From NCBI GenBank assembly GCA_945870225.1, contig CAMBRF010000004.1, positions 80,094 through 144,093 of the forward strand: a stretch of DNA of 64,000 nucleotides. The letters run 5' to 3'. The notes beneath the pieces were generated by a model. It worked only from the letters and a program-made list of their open reading frames with translations. It searched no databases and had not been told where the DNA came from. The position numbers were made by a program, and so were the translations under genes. This stretch comes from PVC group bacterium. GTDB lineage: Bacteria; Verrucomicrobiota; Kiritimatiellia; CAIKKV01; CAITUY01. Below are positions 18,121-24,540 of this stretch, piece by piece; within the stretch, counting starts at the first letter, position 1; each line of letters begins with the position of its first letter.

Positions 18121-18194
18121 GGCCCAGCTTGACGGGCCTTCCGATCACCCGGCGCGTCAAGCCGCGCCTTTCCAAAGCGGCGTCAAGCCGCCGC
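18121..18194. repeat. Cluster of three short GC hairpins sharing one loop sequence
   Basis: Three hairpins sit side by side between the LacI-like gene and the cassette array. 18121-18138 has arms GGCCC/GGGCC. 18151-18168 has arms GGCGCG/CGCGCC. 18177-18194 has arms GCGGCG/CGCCGC. The second and third share the six-base loop TCAAGC, and the first contains its reverse complement. Stems differ while the loop is kept, as in REP-like families. The whole stretch 18004-18244 has no convincing gene. Confidence 0.6.
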
Positions 18195-18244
18195 ACTCCA
18201 TACTTTCGCCGCCATCAGGCAGCGTTTATCATCAATTCTTCTCT

Positions 18245-18308
18245 CCTCAACGACGCAAGTCAGCCTGATCCGGGCTTCCCGGCGACAGGCTGGACGTGAT
18301 GGTTCGCT
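18245..18308 (-). other. attC-like recombination site, cassette 6
   Basis: Read on the minus strand, the site runs from AGCGAAC (18308-18302) to GTTGAGG (18251-18245). Between them is an imperfect hairpin with inner arms CAGCCTG/CAGGCTG and CCGGG/CCCGG. It covers the 3-prime end of the DUF1287 gene, whose stop codon lies inside it. The terminal box GTTGAGG departs from the GTTRRRY consensus at the last base, so this is the weakest-ended of the clear sites. Confidence 0.65.
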
Positions 18309-18883
18309 GCTCTGTTTTGTCTGAAGTGACCGGTGATCGTGAAGCGGAACAAAACGTCCTCTTCCTGGGTACCGCCGCCGATGTTATGAATCGCCAAGGG
18401 CACTCCCGCCCGTGTCTTCCTCTCGGAGACAATTCCTATGTGAGGAAGTCCGTTGCCGAGTTTCCACGTTACGATGTCACCCGGCAAGTAGTCTGCGGGT
18501 AACGTGCTGGAATCCAGTGCCCAGCCAGCTCGGCGGAAGAAGCACGCCAAGTTCGGCACCCGCCGATGGTCAATATTCGGGTCGGGCTTTTTTAATCCCC
18601 AGTTCTGCGGGTAGGCCTTGAAGGTGCGCTTCATATCTTCGTGCACCAGTTGCTGAAGATCCATCTTCTGTTCCCGCAGGGCGCGCACGACCACATCACA
18701 GCATACGCCGGTCTCTCGCGGCACGTCTCCACCGGGGTAGGTCAGCTTCCTGTAGGACCCATCATATCCCGTTGTCACGCCAATTTGGGATCGTGCAGAG
18801 GCAACGACCTGCGTCGTGTCGAAACCCGCAGCGGCGCACTTTGCGACCAGCAGCACAAGAAATGTGAGCATCATTGTCTTCAT
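18260..18883 (-). CDS. DUF1287 domain protein, secreted (cassette gene)
   Basis: The 207-residue protein has a signal peptide (MKTMMLTFLVLLVAKCAAAG) and a DUF1287 domain. The family-like features are GVTTGYDGSYRKLTYPGGDVP, then TGVCCDVVVRALR with a Cys-Asp pair, and later LPHIGIVSER with a conserved His. DUF1287 proteins are distant NlpC/P60-like folds, so Cys and His could form a catalytic pair acting on cell-wall peptides. That function is inference. The gene starts 8 bases after the recombination box of the preceding attC-like site and ends inside its own. This is the layout of an integron gene cassette. Confidence 0.82.
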   Translation of the reverse strand: MKTMMLTFLVLLVAKCAAAGFDTTQVVASARSQIGVTTGYDGSYRKLTYPGGDVPRETGVCCDVVVRALREQKMDLQQLVHEDMKRTFKAYPQNWGLKKPDPNIDHRRVPNLACFFRRAGWALDSSTLPADYLPGDIVTWKLGNGLPHIGIVSERKTRAGVPLAIHNIGGGTQEEDVLFRFTITGHFRQNRAANHHVQPVAGKPGSG

Positions 18884-18890
18884 TGCGTTC

Positions 18891-18953
18891 AGCCAACACG
18901 GTCGTCTTGAGTTTCGGCGCGTCAGCGACGTAAACCCCGAGGTGTGGTTGGCC
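18891..18953 (-). other. attC-like recombination site, cassette 5
   Basis: On the minus strand this 63-base site begins GGCCAAC (18953-18947) and ends GTTGGCT (18897-18891), both close to the attC R-box consensus. The boxes are inverted repeats of each other. Inner arms GGTTT-x-CG and CG-AAAC, and outer arms CAC and GTG, allow a bulged hairpin. It lies between the toxin gene and the start of the DUF1287 gene. Confidence 0.8.
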
Positions 18954-18955
18954 GT

Positions 18956-19369
18956 TTATATCTGCTTCGTTTTAATTCCAGCTCGTTTTGCCGCCTGGAG
19001 TTGCTGCTTGTCGGACGAGGCAAACAGTTCCGCTCCCCATTCAAGCGCACAAGCAACATGTAGGGCATCCATCGCCCGAACGGGACTTGCCTCAAGAATC
19101 ATGATTGCCGACCCAATCACAGTTGGAGTGAGAAAAATGATGTCTGCGTCGCGGACATCATCAAGTAATCGCTTTTTTGCGATATTATACTGATCTCGGG
19201 TCAGCGTGTGTTCACGGCGACGCCGGTTCAGTGCGGAAACAATCTCGGGCACACAGATCACACTCAGGCCAAGTTCCGATGCCTGGGCGCAAATGGACTC
19301 TACTCTATCGCTCCCGTTTTCTTCGATAAAGCGCTTCGCAAAAGCGGAGGAATCAAGATACGCTTTCAT
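18956..19369 (-). CDS. PIN-domain toxin, VapC-like (cassette gene)
   Basis: The 137-residue PIN-domain protein begins AYLDSSAFAKRF with the first catalytic Asp at residue 6. It also has the Glu in VPEIVSAL, the Asp in VRAMDALHVACAL and a C-terminal ASSDKQ Asp. These four acidic residues form the metal site of PIN ribonucleases such as VapC. The antitoxin gene precedes it and the coding regions overlap by 17 bases. Toxin-antitoxin pairs are common in sedentary integron arrays, where they are thought to stabilise the array. The coding region ends 3 bases before the attC-like site. Confidence 0.9.
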   Translation of the reverse strand: MKAYLDSSAFAKRFIEENGSDRVESICAQASELGLSVICVPEIVSALNRRRREHTLTRDQYNIAKKRLLDDVRDADIIFLTPTVIGSAIMILEASPVRAMDALHVACALEWGAELFASSDKQQLQAAKRAGIKTKQI

Positions 19370-19592
19370 GATTGCGCTCCGCCAGAATGGTTTCAGAAAG
19401 GCTCATTCCTTTTGTCGAGAGGCGCAGAGCAGGCTTTTTCCATGAGGATTGTTCCTTGTTTTGACTCACAATCGGCGACACCTCCGCAATAGGACGCCCA
19501 TGCCTGAGCACCAGCAATGTTTCACCATGTTCCACCCGGCTCAGCATTCCTGAGGCATGGCTTCTGAATTCGGTTAAAGTCACGGTTGTCAT
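19353..19592 (-). CDS. Phd/YefM-family antitoxin (cassette gene)
   Basis: The 79-residue protein has the Phd/YefM fold pattern, TTVTLTEFRSHASGMLSRVEHGETLLVLRHGRPIAEVSP (given here for its start, TTVTLTEFRSHAS). The C-terminus, SLSETILAERNHESVS, would wrap and neutralise the toxin. The ATG at 19592 is chosen because GGAG lies 9 bases upstream. A TTG two codons earlier is less likely. The pair is autoregulated in known systems through antitoxin binding to its own promoter. An upstream AT-rich stretch with inverted GTACAGAA/TTCTGTAC half-sites (19612-19635) could be that operator. Confidence 0.88.
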   Translation of the reverse strand: MTTVTLTEFRSHASGMLSRVEHGETLLVLRHGRPIAEVSPIVSQNKEQSSWKKPALRLSTKGMSLSETILAERNHESVS

Positions 19593-19611
19593 AATCAATC
19601 TCCAATCTGTA

Positions 19612-19635
19612 CAGAAGCGTACTTTATTCTGTACA
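19612..19635. promoter_or_regulatory. Possible antitoxin operator palindrome
   Basis: An inverted repeat, GTACAGAA followed 8 bases later by TTCTGTAC, stands 20-43 bases upstream of the antitoxin ATG. The two 8-base arms are exact reverse complements. Antitoxins of the Phd/YefM type bind palindromes overlapping their own promoter, so this is a reasonable operator candidate. No promoter boxes were confirmed. Confidence 0.5.
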
Positions 19636-19656
19636 TAGCGTCAATTCATCTGTCAT

Positions 19657-19713
19657 GGCCAACGTGGGTGTTCACGGGAGGGCGCAGCCCATACCGTACG
19701 GCGCCTGATTCGC
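19657..19713 (-). other. Degenerate attC-like recombination site, cassette 4
   Basis: The recombination box GTTGGCC (minus, 19663-19657) is clear, and the next cassette starts right after it. The far box is weak (GCGAATC at 19713-19707). The centre can pair through ACGG and GGC arms with CCGT and GCC. It is the least certain member of the series, called mostly because of its position between two cassette genes and the good near-side box. Confidence 0.5.
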
Positions 19714-19718
19714 GATCT

Positions 19719-20090
19719 TTAAAATTCTCCCACTCGGAACCAGATTCTTCGAAAATAGGTCTTCTTCTCAGGGCAGACATAGACCAGCTCAAGCAGCACG
19801 CATTTCCCGGGATGTTTGTTCTTGTACTTGACCATTGGGCGACCAGTATCGCGGTCAATCATTGGAGCGCGATACTGCAGCCATACGATCAGGATACAAA
19901 AGGAGGCTGCAATTAACGAAAACACAAGCCCTGCCGACGTGCTGTTCCATGCCGCATAGACAAGACCGGAAACAAACGCAGCACCGGGCACGATATTCTG
20001 CTTCAGGCACTGTGCGTCAAACGCGCGCCTCGCCGTAGCGTCCTCGACGTAACCCTGAGTCGCAAGTGAGTCTATTTCGATTACGTTCAT
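19719..20090 (-). CDS. Small two-helix membrane protein (cassette gene)
   Basis: The 123-residue protein has a 35-residue N-terminal region (MNVIEIDSLATQGYVEDATA), two hydrophobic segments (about residues 35-47 and 54-71) and a basic C-terminal domain ending in FRRIWFRVGEF. I do not recognise a family. It begins 17 bases after the recombination box of the preceding site and ends just before the next attC-like site. Integron cassettes commonly carry such short unrecognised membrane proteins. Confidence 0.65.
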   Translation of the reverse strand: MNVIEIDSLATQGYVEDATARRAFDAQCLKQNIVPGAAFVSGLVYAAWNSTSAGLVFSLIAASFCILIVWLQYRAPMIDRDTGRPMVKYKNKHPGKCVLLELVYVCPEKKTYFRRIWFRVGEF

Positions 20091-20107
20091 CTGTCATCAA
20101 TGCGAAC

Positions 20108-20168
20108 CGTTAACCTTCTCCGACTGCGAACCCGCAGGGTGAGCAGTACGGAGCGAGGTGTGTTTGAC
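20108..20168 (-). other. attC-like recombination site, cassette 3
   Basis: On the minus strand the site runs from GTCAAAC (20168-20162) to GTTAACG (20114-20108). Outer arms CCTCGCTCCG/CGGAGAAG and inner arms ACTGC/GCAGT give a bulged hairpin with a 15-base apical region. Each box deviates from consensus in one or two positions. It lies 19 bases after the stop of the lipoprotein gene. Confidence 0.7.
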
Positions 20169-20186
20169 TGCTCAATCATTCGTGCT

Positions 20187-20693
20187 TTACCACCGAGTGT
20201 AGACATAGACCGTGTCGCTCTGTTCATCCACCACAACTAGTCCGCCTGCCCCACAACCTTGCTTTCCTGGAATCTGAAAGAATCTGCCACTGTTCGTCAG
20301 AGGCGGATGCCACCACGTTGGGGTGGTTTTGCGTCCGGCGACATACGGAACGTCAAGACGTGACCGCTGTTGAGAAGCATCCCCCTTGAAAGGAGTCCAC
20401 GTGCAGGTTGGACCCATCGCGGTTGACATCACTCCACGAAGACCCTTCGAATCCTGAAGCCAACGTTCAAGAGTGGCGGCAGGCGTAGCGAATCGAATGA
20501 AATACGCTCCGAAGTAGTCCGCATCGTGCATGATCTGAAATGCCGAGGCATTTGTCGGAATGGAAGCAAGTCGGCCATATGACAAGGCGAGTGCGACATC
20601 TTCCTTTGTCTCGGCATTTCGACATCCCAATATTGCAAGCAGGAGACCGACCGTGCCAAGGCGGAGCATTCTTGATCGATTTCTATTCATCAT
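20187..20693 (-). CDS. Hypothetical lipoprotein (cassette gene)
   Basis: The 168-residue protein begins with a basic N-terminus, a hydrophobic core and a lipobox (LLLAILGC, Cys at about residue 23). It is therefore predicted to be membrane-anchored in the periplasm. The mature part contains a TWWHPP segment and ends TVYVYTRW, with no family I recognise. Two adjacent ATG codons (20693 and 20690) start it, 9 bases after the recombination box of the upstream attC-like site. Confidence 0.7.
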   Translation of the reverse strand: MMNRNRSRMLRLGTVGLLLAILGCRNAETKEDVALALSYGRLASIPTNASAFQIMHDADYFGAYFIRFATPAATLERWLQDSKGLRGVMSTAMGPTCTWTPFKGDASQQRSRLDVPYVAGRKTTPTWWHPPLTNSGRFFQIPGKQGCGAGGLVVVDEQSDTVYVYTRW

Positions 20694-20698
20694 TGTTA

Positions 20699-20761
20699 GG
20701 CCAACGTCAGTGGTGAGGGGCGGCGCGTTTAGCGACGAACCTCTTCACTACTTTGTTGGGA
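20699..20761 (-). other. attC-like recombination site, cassette 2
   Basis: On the minus strand this 63-base site starts TCCCAAC (20761-20755) and ends GTTGGCC (20705-20699). The arms GTAGTGAAGAGG and CCCCTCACCACT pair with small bulges, as in real attC sites where the unpaired bases mark the recombined strand. The DUF1648 gene stop codon lies inside the site. Confidence 0.82.
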
Positions 20762-21256
20762 TTCCTTCTTTCTGAACTTCGAATAGATCGCGATGCACCA
20801 CGCAGTGGTTACAGCCAAGTATGCACCCAGGCTGAGCAAGACATGGTTCAGCTTGGTCGCTTTGCCAAGATGGACTTGGAATGACTGCTGAAACACATCG
20901 AGCAACAGGAGCATTGTGATGGAGCCAAGCCACATAAAGCGAGACAGCATGTAGTCCAACGTCTGCTGGCGCCGTTCCGGCGCCAGCCAGTAGTCCTTGT
21001 TGGGGAGGTTGATAATTGAATTGGGCATCTTGGGCATGGCCAAACCAAAGCCAAGAAAAGTCAATGCCATGACAGCAACAGTTACCAGGTAGACAATCAA
21101 GAAGTGCATTTTGCTTCCCCATGCATCCGGTTGGCCTGACGCGCCAAAGTGGTGAGCGACCTCCGCAGGCAAACGAGGGTAAAAATATAACGCATGCCCG
21201 ACACATGCAACACAGAGAAACACGAACACGACCATTGCTAATAATTTATTATTCAT
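20729..21256 (-). CDS. DUF1648 domain membrane protein (cassette gene)
   Basis: The 175-residue protein has four predicted membrane segments. Its extracytoplasmic loop after the first segment reads YFYPRLPAEVAHHFGASGQPD, the DUF1648 signature (shown here as YPRLPAEVAHHFG). DUF1648 occurs in bacterial membrane proteins such as SdpI-like immunity proteins and in GntR-associated permeases, but its function is not settled. The ATG at 21256 is chosen because the upstream recombination box supplies AGGA 8 bases before it. Any longer start would run through the attC-like site. Confidence 0.82.
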   Translation of the reverse strand: MNNKLLAMVVFVFLCVACVGHALYFYPRLPAEVAHHFGASGQPDAWGSKMHFLIVYLVTVAVMALTFLGFGLAMPKMPNSIINLPNKDYWLAPERRQQTLDYMLSRFMWLGSITMLLLLDVFQQSFQVHLGKATKLNHVLLSLGAYLAVTTAWCIAIYSKFRKKESQQSSEEVRR

Positions 21257-21264
21257 ATCTTTAA

Positions 21265-21327
21265 TCCTAACGTCAGCCGTCATGCTGAGGCGCGCTAGCG
21301 CCGATAGCATGGACGGCTTGGTTGGCC
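21265..21327 (-). other. attC-like recombination site, cassette 1
   Basis: This is the best-formed site of the series. On the minus strand it runs GGCCAAC (21327-21321) to GTTAGGA (21271-21265). Between them are matching arms AGCCGTC/GACGGCT, ATGCT/AGCAT and GGCGC/GCGCC around a TAGC loop, with two unpaired positions. The first cassette gene ends inside it. The length is 63 bases, typical of short attC sites. Confidence 0.9.
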
Positions 21328-21722
21328 GATCCTTTCCATGCCACGAAGCCTTCAGCCGTGTCCTCGTGCTGCTCGAAACCGAAACGTGACAGTTCATCCT
21401 CGATTCGCGGGCTCCACTTTGCGCCGATGACGTTGATCACAGACCACGGGGGATTATGCGACATCTCCCCATGATGAAGGTCTATCGTCTCGATTTCGCA
21501 GACCAGCCAGTCCTCTGGCGATGTGTTCCTCCCCACCTTGAACGAACTGAGGCCCTCCATATAGTTCCCTGGATTCCGTTCCGGCCCGAGAGTCTCATAT
21601 GCAGGCCGGTTGACCTCCGTGTCTGCGATCCAGACGGGTTCTCCAACCTGGATCTCCCGCAACCGTTGCCCGAATACGGGATCAACGATCACATGCACTT
21701 TGTATGGTTTCTTTTCCTTCAT
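21273..21722 (-). CDS. Hypothetical cytoplasmic protein (cassette gene)
   Basis: The 149-residue protein has no signal peptide or membrane segment. It opens KPYKVHVIVDPVFGQRL and ends in a region rich in acidic and aromatic residues (RFGFEQHEDTAEGFVAWKG). I recognise no family. The ATG at 21722 is preferred because it lies downstream of a GTTGGCC box (21735-21729), which looks like the recombination boundary. The ATG at 21737 would lie outside the cassette. Its stop codon falls inside the attC-like site. Confidence 0.7.
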   Translation of the reverse strand: MKEKKPYKVHVIVDPVFGQRLREIQVGEPVWIADTEVNRPAYETLGPERNPGNYMEGLSSFKVGRNTSPEDWLVCEIETIDLHHGEMSHNPPWSVINVIGAKWSPRIEDELSRFGFEQHEDTAEGFVAWKGSANQAVHAIGASAPQHDG

Positions 21723-21728
21723 CTCTCC

Positions 21729-21735
21729 GGCCAAC
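21729..21735 (-). other. Leading recombination box of the cassette array
   Basis: GTTGGCC on the minus strand stands 6 bases before the first cassette start codon. It has the same sequence as the boxes ending two of the downstream sites. No matching second box or hairpin arm is seen within about 70 bases upstream. It could therefore be an attI-type simple site or the remnant of a broken attC. Confidence 0.45.
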
Positions 21736-21949
21736 ATGTATTCTGCGTCATGACGAAATTTCCGGAGTGAGACCCGGAGAGACGGCTGACCCTCATTTTA
21801 TAGTCAGGCACCGGACTGACTAGTGGGATGCTAAGACGCGCCATGTTCAAGGTCAAGGAATTCGCTTATCGTGCATGTCGTCAGAAAGTTGCAACAGATG
21901 CTTCCGTACGAATGAATTCGTCGAAACTTGGTAAGGATTCGAGCTGAAG

Positions 21950-22094
21950 GAGTATTTGAGCAGAAGGCGCGAAGGCCGCAAAGGGATGCGCGGCAAAGAT
22001 GCCGCGCATGCAGGACATTTCTGGCACCCAATCCATGCTGCGGCGTCATCGCCGCAGCACTTCGCGTGCTTCGCGGCTTCTGTTCAAACTCTTC
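21950..22094. mobile_element. MITE-like element with imperfect terminal inverted repeats
   Basis: The left end (21950-21983) reads GAGTATTTGAGCAGAAGGCG and onward. The right end (22060-22094), reverse-complemented, reads GAAGAGTTTGAACAGAAGCC and onward. About 34 bases at each end are similar, including a shared CGCGAAG. The centre holds short palindromes, GCGGCAAAGATGCCGC and CTGCGGCGTCATCGCCGCAG (up to 20 bases). No transposase is encoded. Short open frames across it are by-products of its composition. The rest of 21738-22218 has no convincing gene. Confidence 0.65.
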
Positions 22095-22218
22095 ATTTTG
22101 GTCCCGGCGATGCCGTGCTAAGTGAAACAGCATTAAGATGGAATCCAAATATCGAAGTTGCCTATGGGACGCCAGTGATCTTGTCCTTAAGCATGACGGC
22201 GAGAAAACCCTGCGGCGG

Positions 22219-23859
22219 TCACAGGCTCACCAACCGAAACACGGCCAGCGTGGCCCGCTCGTCTTTTTCGCCCCGCCCGTAACAGAACAAATACGACGAT
22301 TCCAGTTCCACTCGCCATTTCTGGGAGAATGTCTTTGTGCGGTCGCCCTCCACGACCAAGGCCGTCTCGGGAACCGGTCCTTTCCAGAGCTCGGCCGGAC
22401 ACGGCGCCTGCTTCGCACTGAACCCAAGTCTGAACCATTGATATCTCAGGGCCTGTACCAGTTGAACATCAAGCGGGGCCAAAAAGGCATCCAGCCAGCG
22501 AAACCGCTGCTCCAGACTCGGACATAACTGAAAGTCCGTCTGCCCTTCAAGAAAGCCGGAAAACCGCTCTATAAAGTCGGCCACGTTCCTCACGCCAACC
22601 CTGAACGGCTCCTGAAGCACCGGCACGTTGAACCACCAGTCGAGAATCTTGGAAACCCGATCCGCACGTCCCAGATCATCAAACGAAAAGTCCGGAGTTC
22701 GCAGGATTTCATACGGGGGATCAGCCGCCGCCACCAGCCCCCAACGCCCCGGCTCCAGTGCATAGGGAGTCCCCGGCAGCAATTTGAGACGTTCCAACTG
22801 GATTTCGGCGGGCCGCATCAGGACAAGTGCCCTGACATCCGCAAGGAGATCACCCAGCTTACCGCCAGGCAGACCGGAGATCAGATCGACATGCACGTCC
22901 AGCCCCTGAATCGCCACCAGCCGTTCAAGCCCTTTCAAAGTGGCGGCGGGCGTCGTGGCCCGTCCCATCTTCCGGTGAACCGCCGCACTCAGGCTTTGCA
23001 CGCCCGCCTCCACATGAAAGCGACCGGGCCCGGCGGCGGCTAATTCCTCCGTCAGTTCAGCGGAAACCAACGCCGGATCGAGTTCAAGATGGAACCTGAT
23101 GCCGGAAAACTCATCCCGAAACAGGCGGATAAGGTCGAGGGAGCGCGAGACTGATTCGTTAAATGTCCGATCCACCACCCGCACGTCGCGGATGCCGGCG
23201 TTCCGGATGATCTCGAGATCAGACCTGACGCGGGTCAAGGAATGATACCGGACCGGGCTCTCACGGCTCGTACAGAAGAGGCAGTGATTGGAGCAACCTC
23301 GTGACGTCTCGATCTGGACAAACGGCTTGCGAAAGCCTTCCAGTTCCCGGGCATAGAAAGACGGGATATCGTCCAAGGCCCCCACCCCGCCCGCCACACC
23401 GTTGTCACAGTATTCGCCATCAACCCGGCCGCAAAACCCCGCCACGCCACCCCACTCGCGCGGCGTATCGAGCCTGGCCAGCCAGTCCGCGAAAGCCAGC
23501 TCCCCCTCGCCCCGTATCGCCGCATCCGCCGCGCCCTCCTCAAGAATCAGGGAGCGGTTATCCCCCCAACACTCCGGCCCGCCCACTATCACCCGGCACT
23601 CAGGCATGAGGCGCCGGCACCGCTGAAGCAGAGGGACTACCAGGCGACGGTTAAACAGATAGAGCGTGGCGGCCAGCACGTCGGGCTGCAGGCGCATTAC
23701 CCGGTCCAGAATGGCCGTTGGCGAGTCGTTGAGGGTCGCCTCGACGGTGTGCCACTCCCACTTCCCCTCGCCCACAGCCGCCCGCAGGCTCCAGGCCGCC
23801 AGACTGCTGTGCGAGTAGGAGGCGTTGACGGCGAGAAAAACGATGCGTTGCCCGGTCAA
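22219..23859 (-). CDS. B12-binding radical SAM protein, DUF4080 type
   Basis: The 546-residue protein has an N-terminal cobalamin-binding-like region (about residues 5-130, with VIVGGPECWGDN). It is followed by a radical SAM domain with the cluster motif SRGCSNHCLFC near residue 190. A C-terminal DUF4080-like region follows (LERLKLLPGTPYALEP, then WWFNVPVLQEPF). Enzymes of this layout include methyltransferases and ring-forming catalysts on varied substrates. The reaction here is unknown. The start overlaps the rdgB stop by 4 bases, so the two genes are co-transcribed. Confidence 0.88.
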   Translation of the reverse strand: MTGQRIVFLAVNASYSHSSLAAWSLRAAVGEGKWEWHTVEATLNDSPTAILDRVMRLQPDVLAATLYLFNRRLVVPLLQRCRRLMPECRVIVGGPECWGDNRSLILEEGAADAAIRGEGELAFADWLARLDTPREWGGVAGFCGRVDGEYCDNGVAGGVGALDDIPSFYARELEGFRKPFVQIETSRGCSNHCLFCTSRESPVRYHSLTRVRSDLEIIRNAGIRDVRVVDRTFNESVSRSLDLIRLFRDEFSGIRFHLELDPALVSAELTEELAAAGPGRFHVEAGVQSLSAAVHRKMGRATTPAATLKGLERLVAIQGLDVHVDLISGLPGGKLGDLLADVRALVLMRPAEIQLERLKLLPGTPYALEPGRWGLVAAADPPYEILRTPDFSFDDLGRADRVSKILDWWFNVPVLQEPFRVGVRNVADFIERFSGFLEGQTDFQLCPSLEQRFRWLDAFLAPLDVQLVQALRYQWFRLGFSAKQAPCPAELWKGPVPETALVVEGDRTKTFSQKWRVELESSYLFCYGRGEKDERATLAVFRLVSL

Positions 23860-24485
23860 CCCAGCGCCCCTCCCGCAGGCGGCCAGCCAGCCGGCTCCGT
23901 CGCCAGATAATCAACCCATTCCCGAACCGCCTTGTCCAGCGCCCGGGCACGATGGGAAATCCGGTTCTTTACAGCAGACTCGAGTTCAGCAAAGGACCGG
24001 GCGTGCCCGTCCGGAACAAAGAGCGGATCGTAACCGAACCCACCCTGCCCGCAAGCGTGAAGCAGGATGACCCCCTCGCAGGAACCGGCAACGGTCCGGG
24101 CGACGCGTGAGGGATCGGAAAGGGCGATCACACAACGGAAACGGGCCCGGCGGTTTCCTTCGCTTTCAAGTTGGGCAAGCAGTTTACGATTATTGGCAGC
24201 GTCATTGGAGGGCTCCCCGGCATAACGGGCAGACCGCACGCCGGGCTCCCCGCCCAGGGCGTCCACTTCCAGACCGGAATCGTCGGCCAGTGTCCACAAT
24301 CCCGACGCGCCAGCCAGCACGACAGCCTTCTTGATGGCATTGGCCTCAAAGGTATCGCCGTCCTCCTCCACGCCGGGCAAAGGACCAAAGTCCCGGATGC
24401 CGATGAGGTCGAGGTGCGGGACCTGCAGGATGGCCCGGATTTCGGCGAGCTTGTGAGCGTTACCGGTGGCAATGAGCAGTTTCAT
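23856..24485 (-). CDS. rdgB: dITP/XTP pyrophosphatase (non-canonical purine NTPase)
   Basis: The 209-residue protein of the HAM1/RdgB family removes deaminated purine nucleotides (ITP, dITP, XTP) from the pool. Motifs are LLIATGNAHKLAEI at the N-terminus, TFEANAIKKAVVLA, LADDSGLEVDALGGEPGVRSARYAG (here LADDSGLEVDALGG) and GGFGYDPLFVPDG. SHRARALDKA lies near the C-terminus. The length is normal. It is the first gene of a two-gene overlap with the radical SAM gene. Confidence 0.96.
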   Translation of the reverse strand: MKLLIATGNAHKLAEIRAILQVPHLDLIGIRDFGPLPGVEEDGDTFEANAIKKAVVLAGASGLWTLADDSGLEVDALGGEPGVRSARYAGEPSNDAANNRKLLAQLESEGNRRARFRCVIALSDPSRVARTVAGSCEGVILLHACGQGGFGYDPLFVPDGHARSFAELESAVKNRISHRARALDKAVREWVDYLATEPAGWPPAGGALG

Positions 24486-24540
24486 GATAGGGACTCATCT
24501 GTTGGCGGATATCCACCAGTGTGTAGTTTCGCTTTTTACG

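Noticed and set aside
21831..22282. Short open frames across the MITE-like element
   Set aside because: They follow the inverted repeats, have no ribosome sites and change character with the repeats on both strands.
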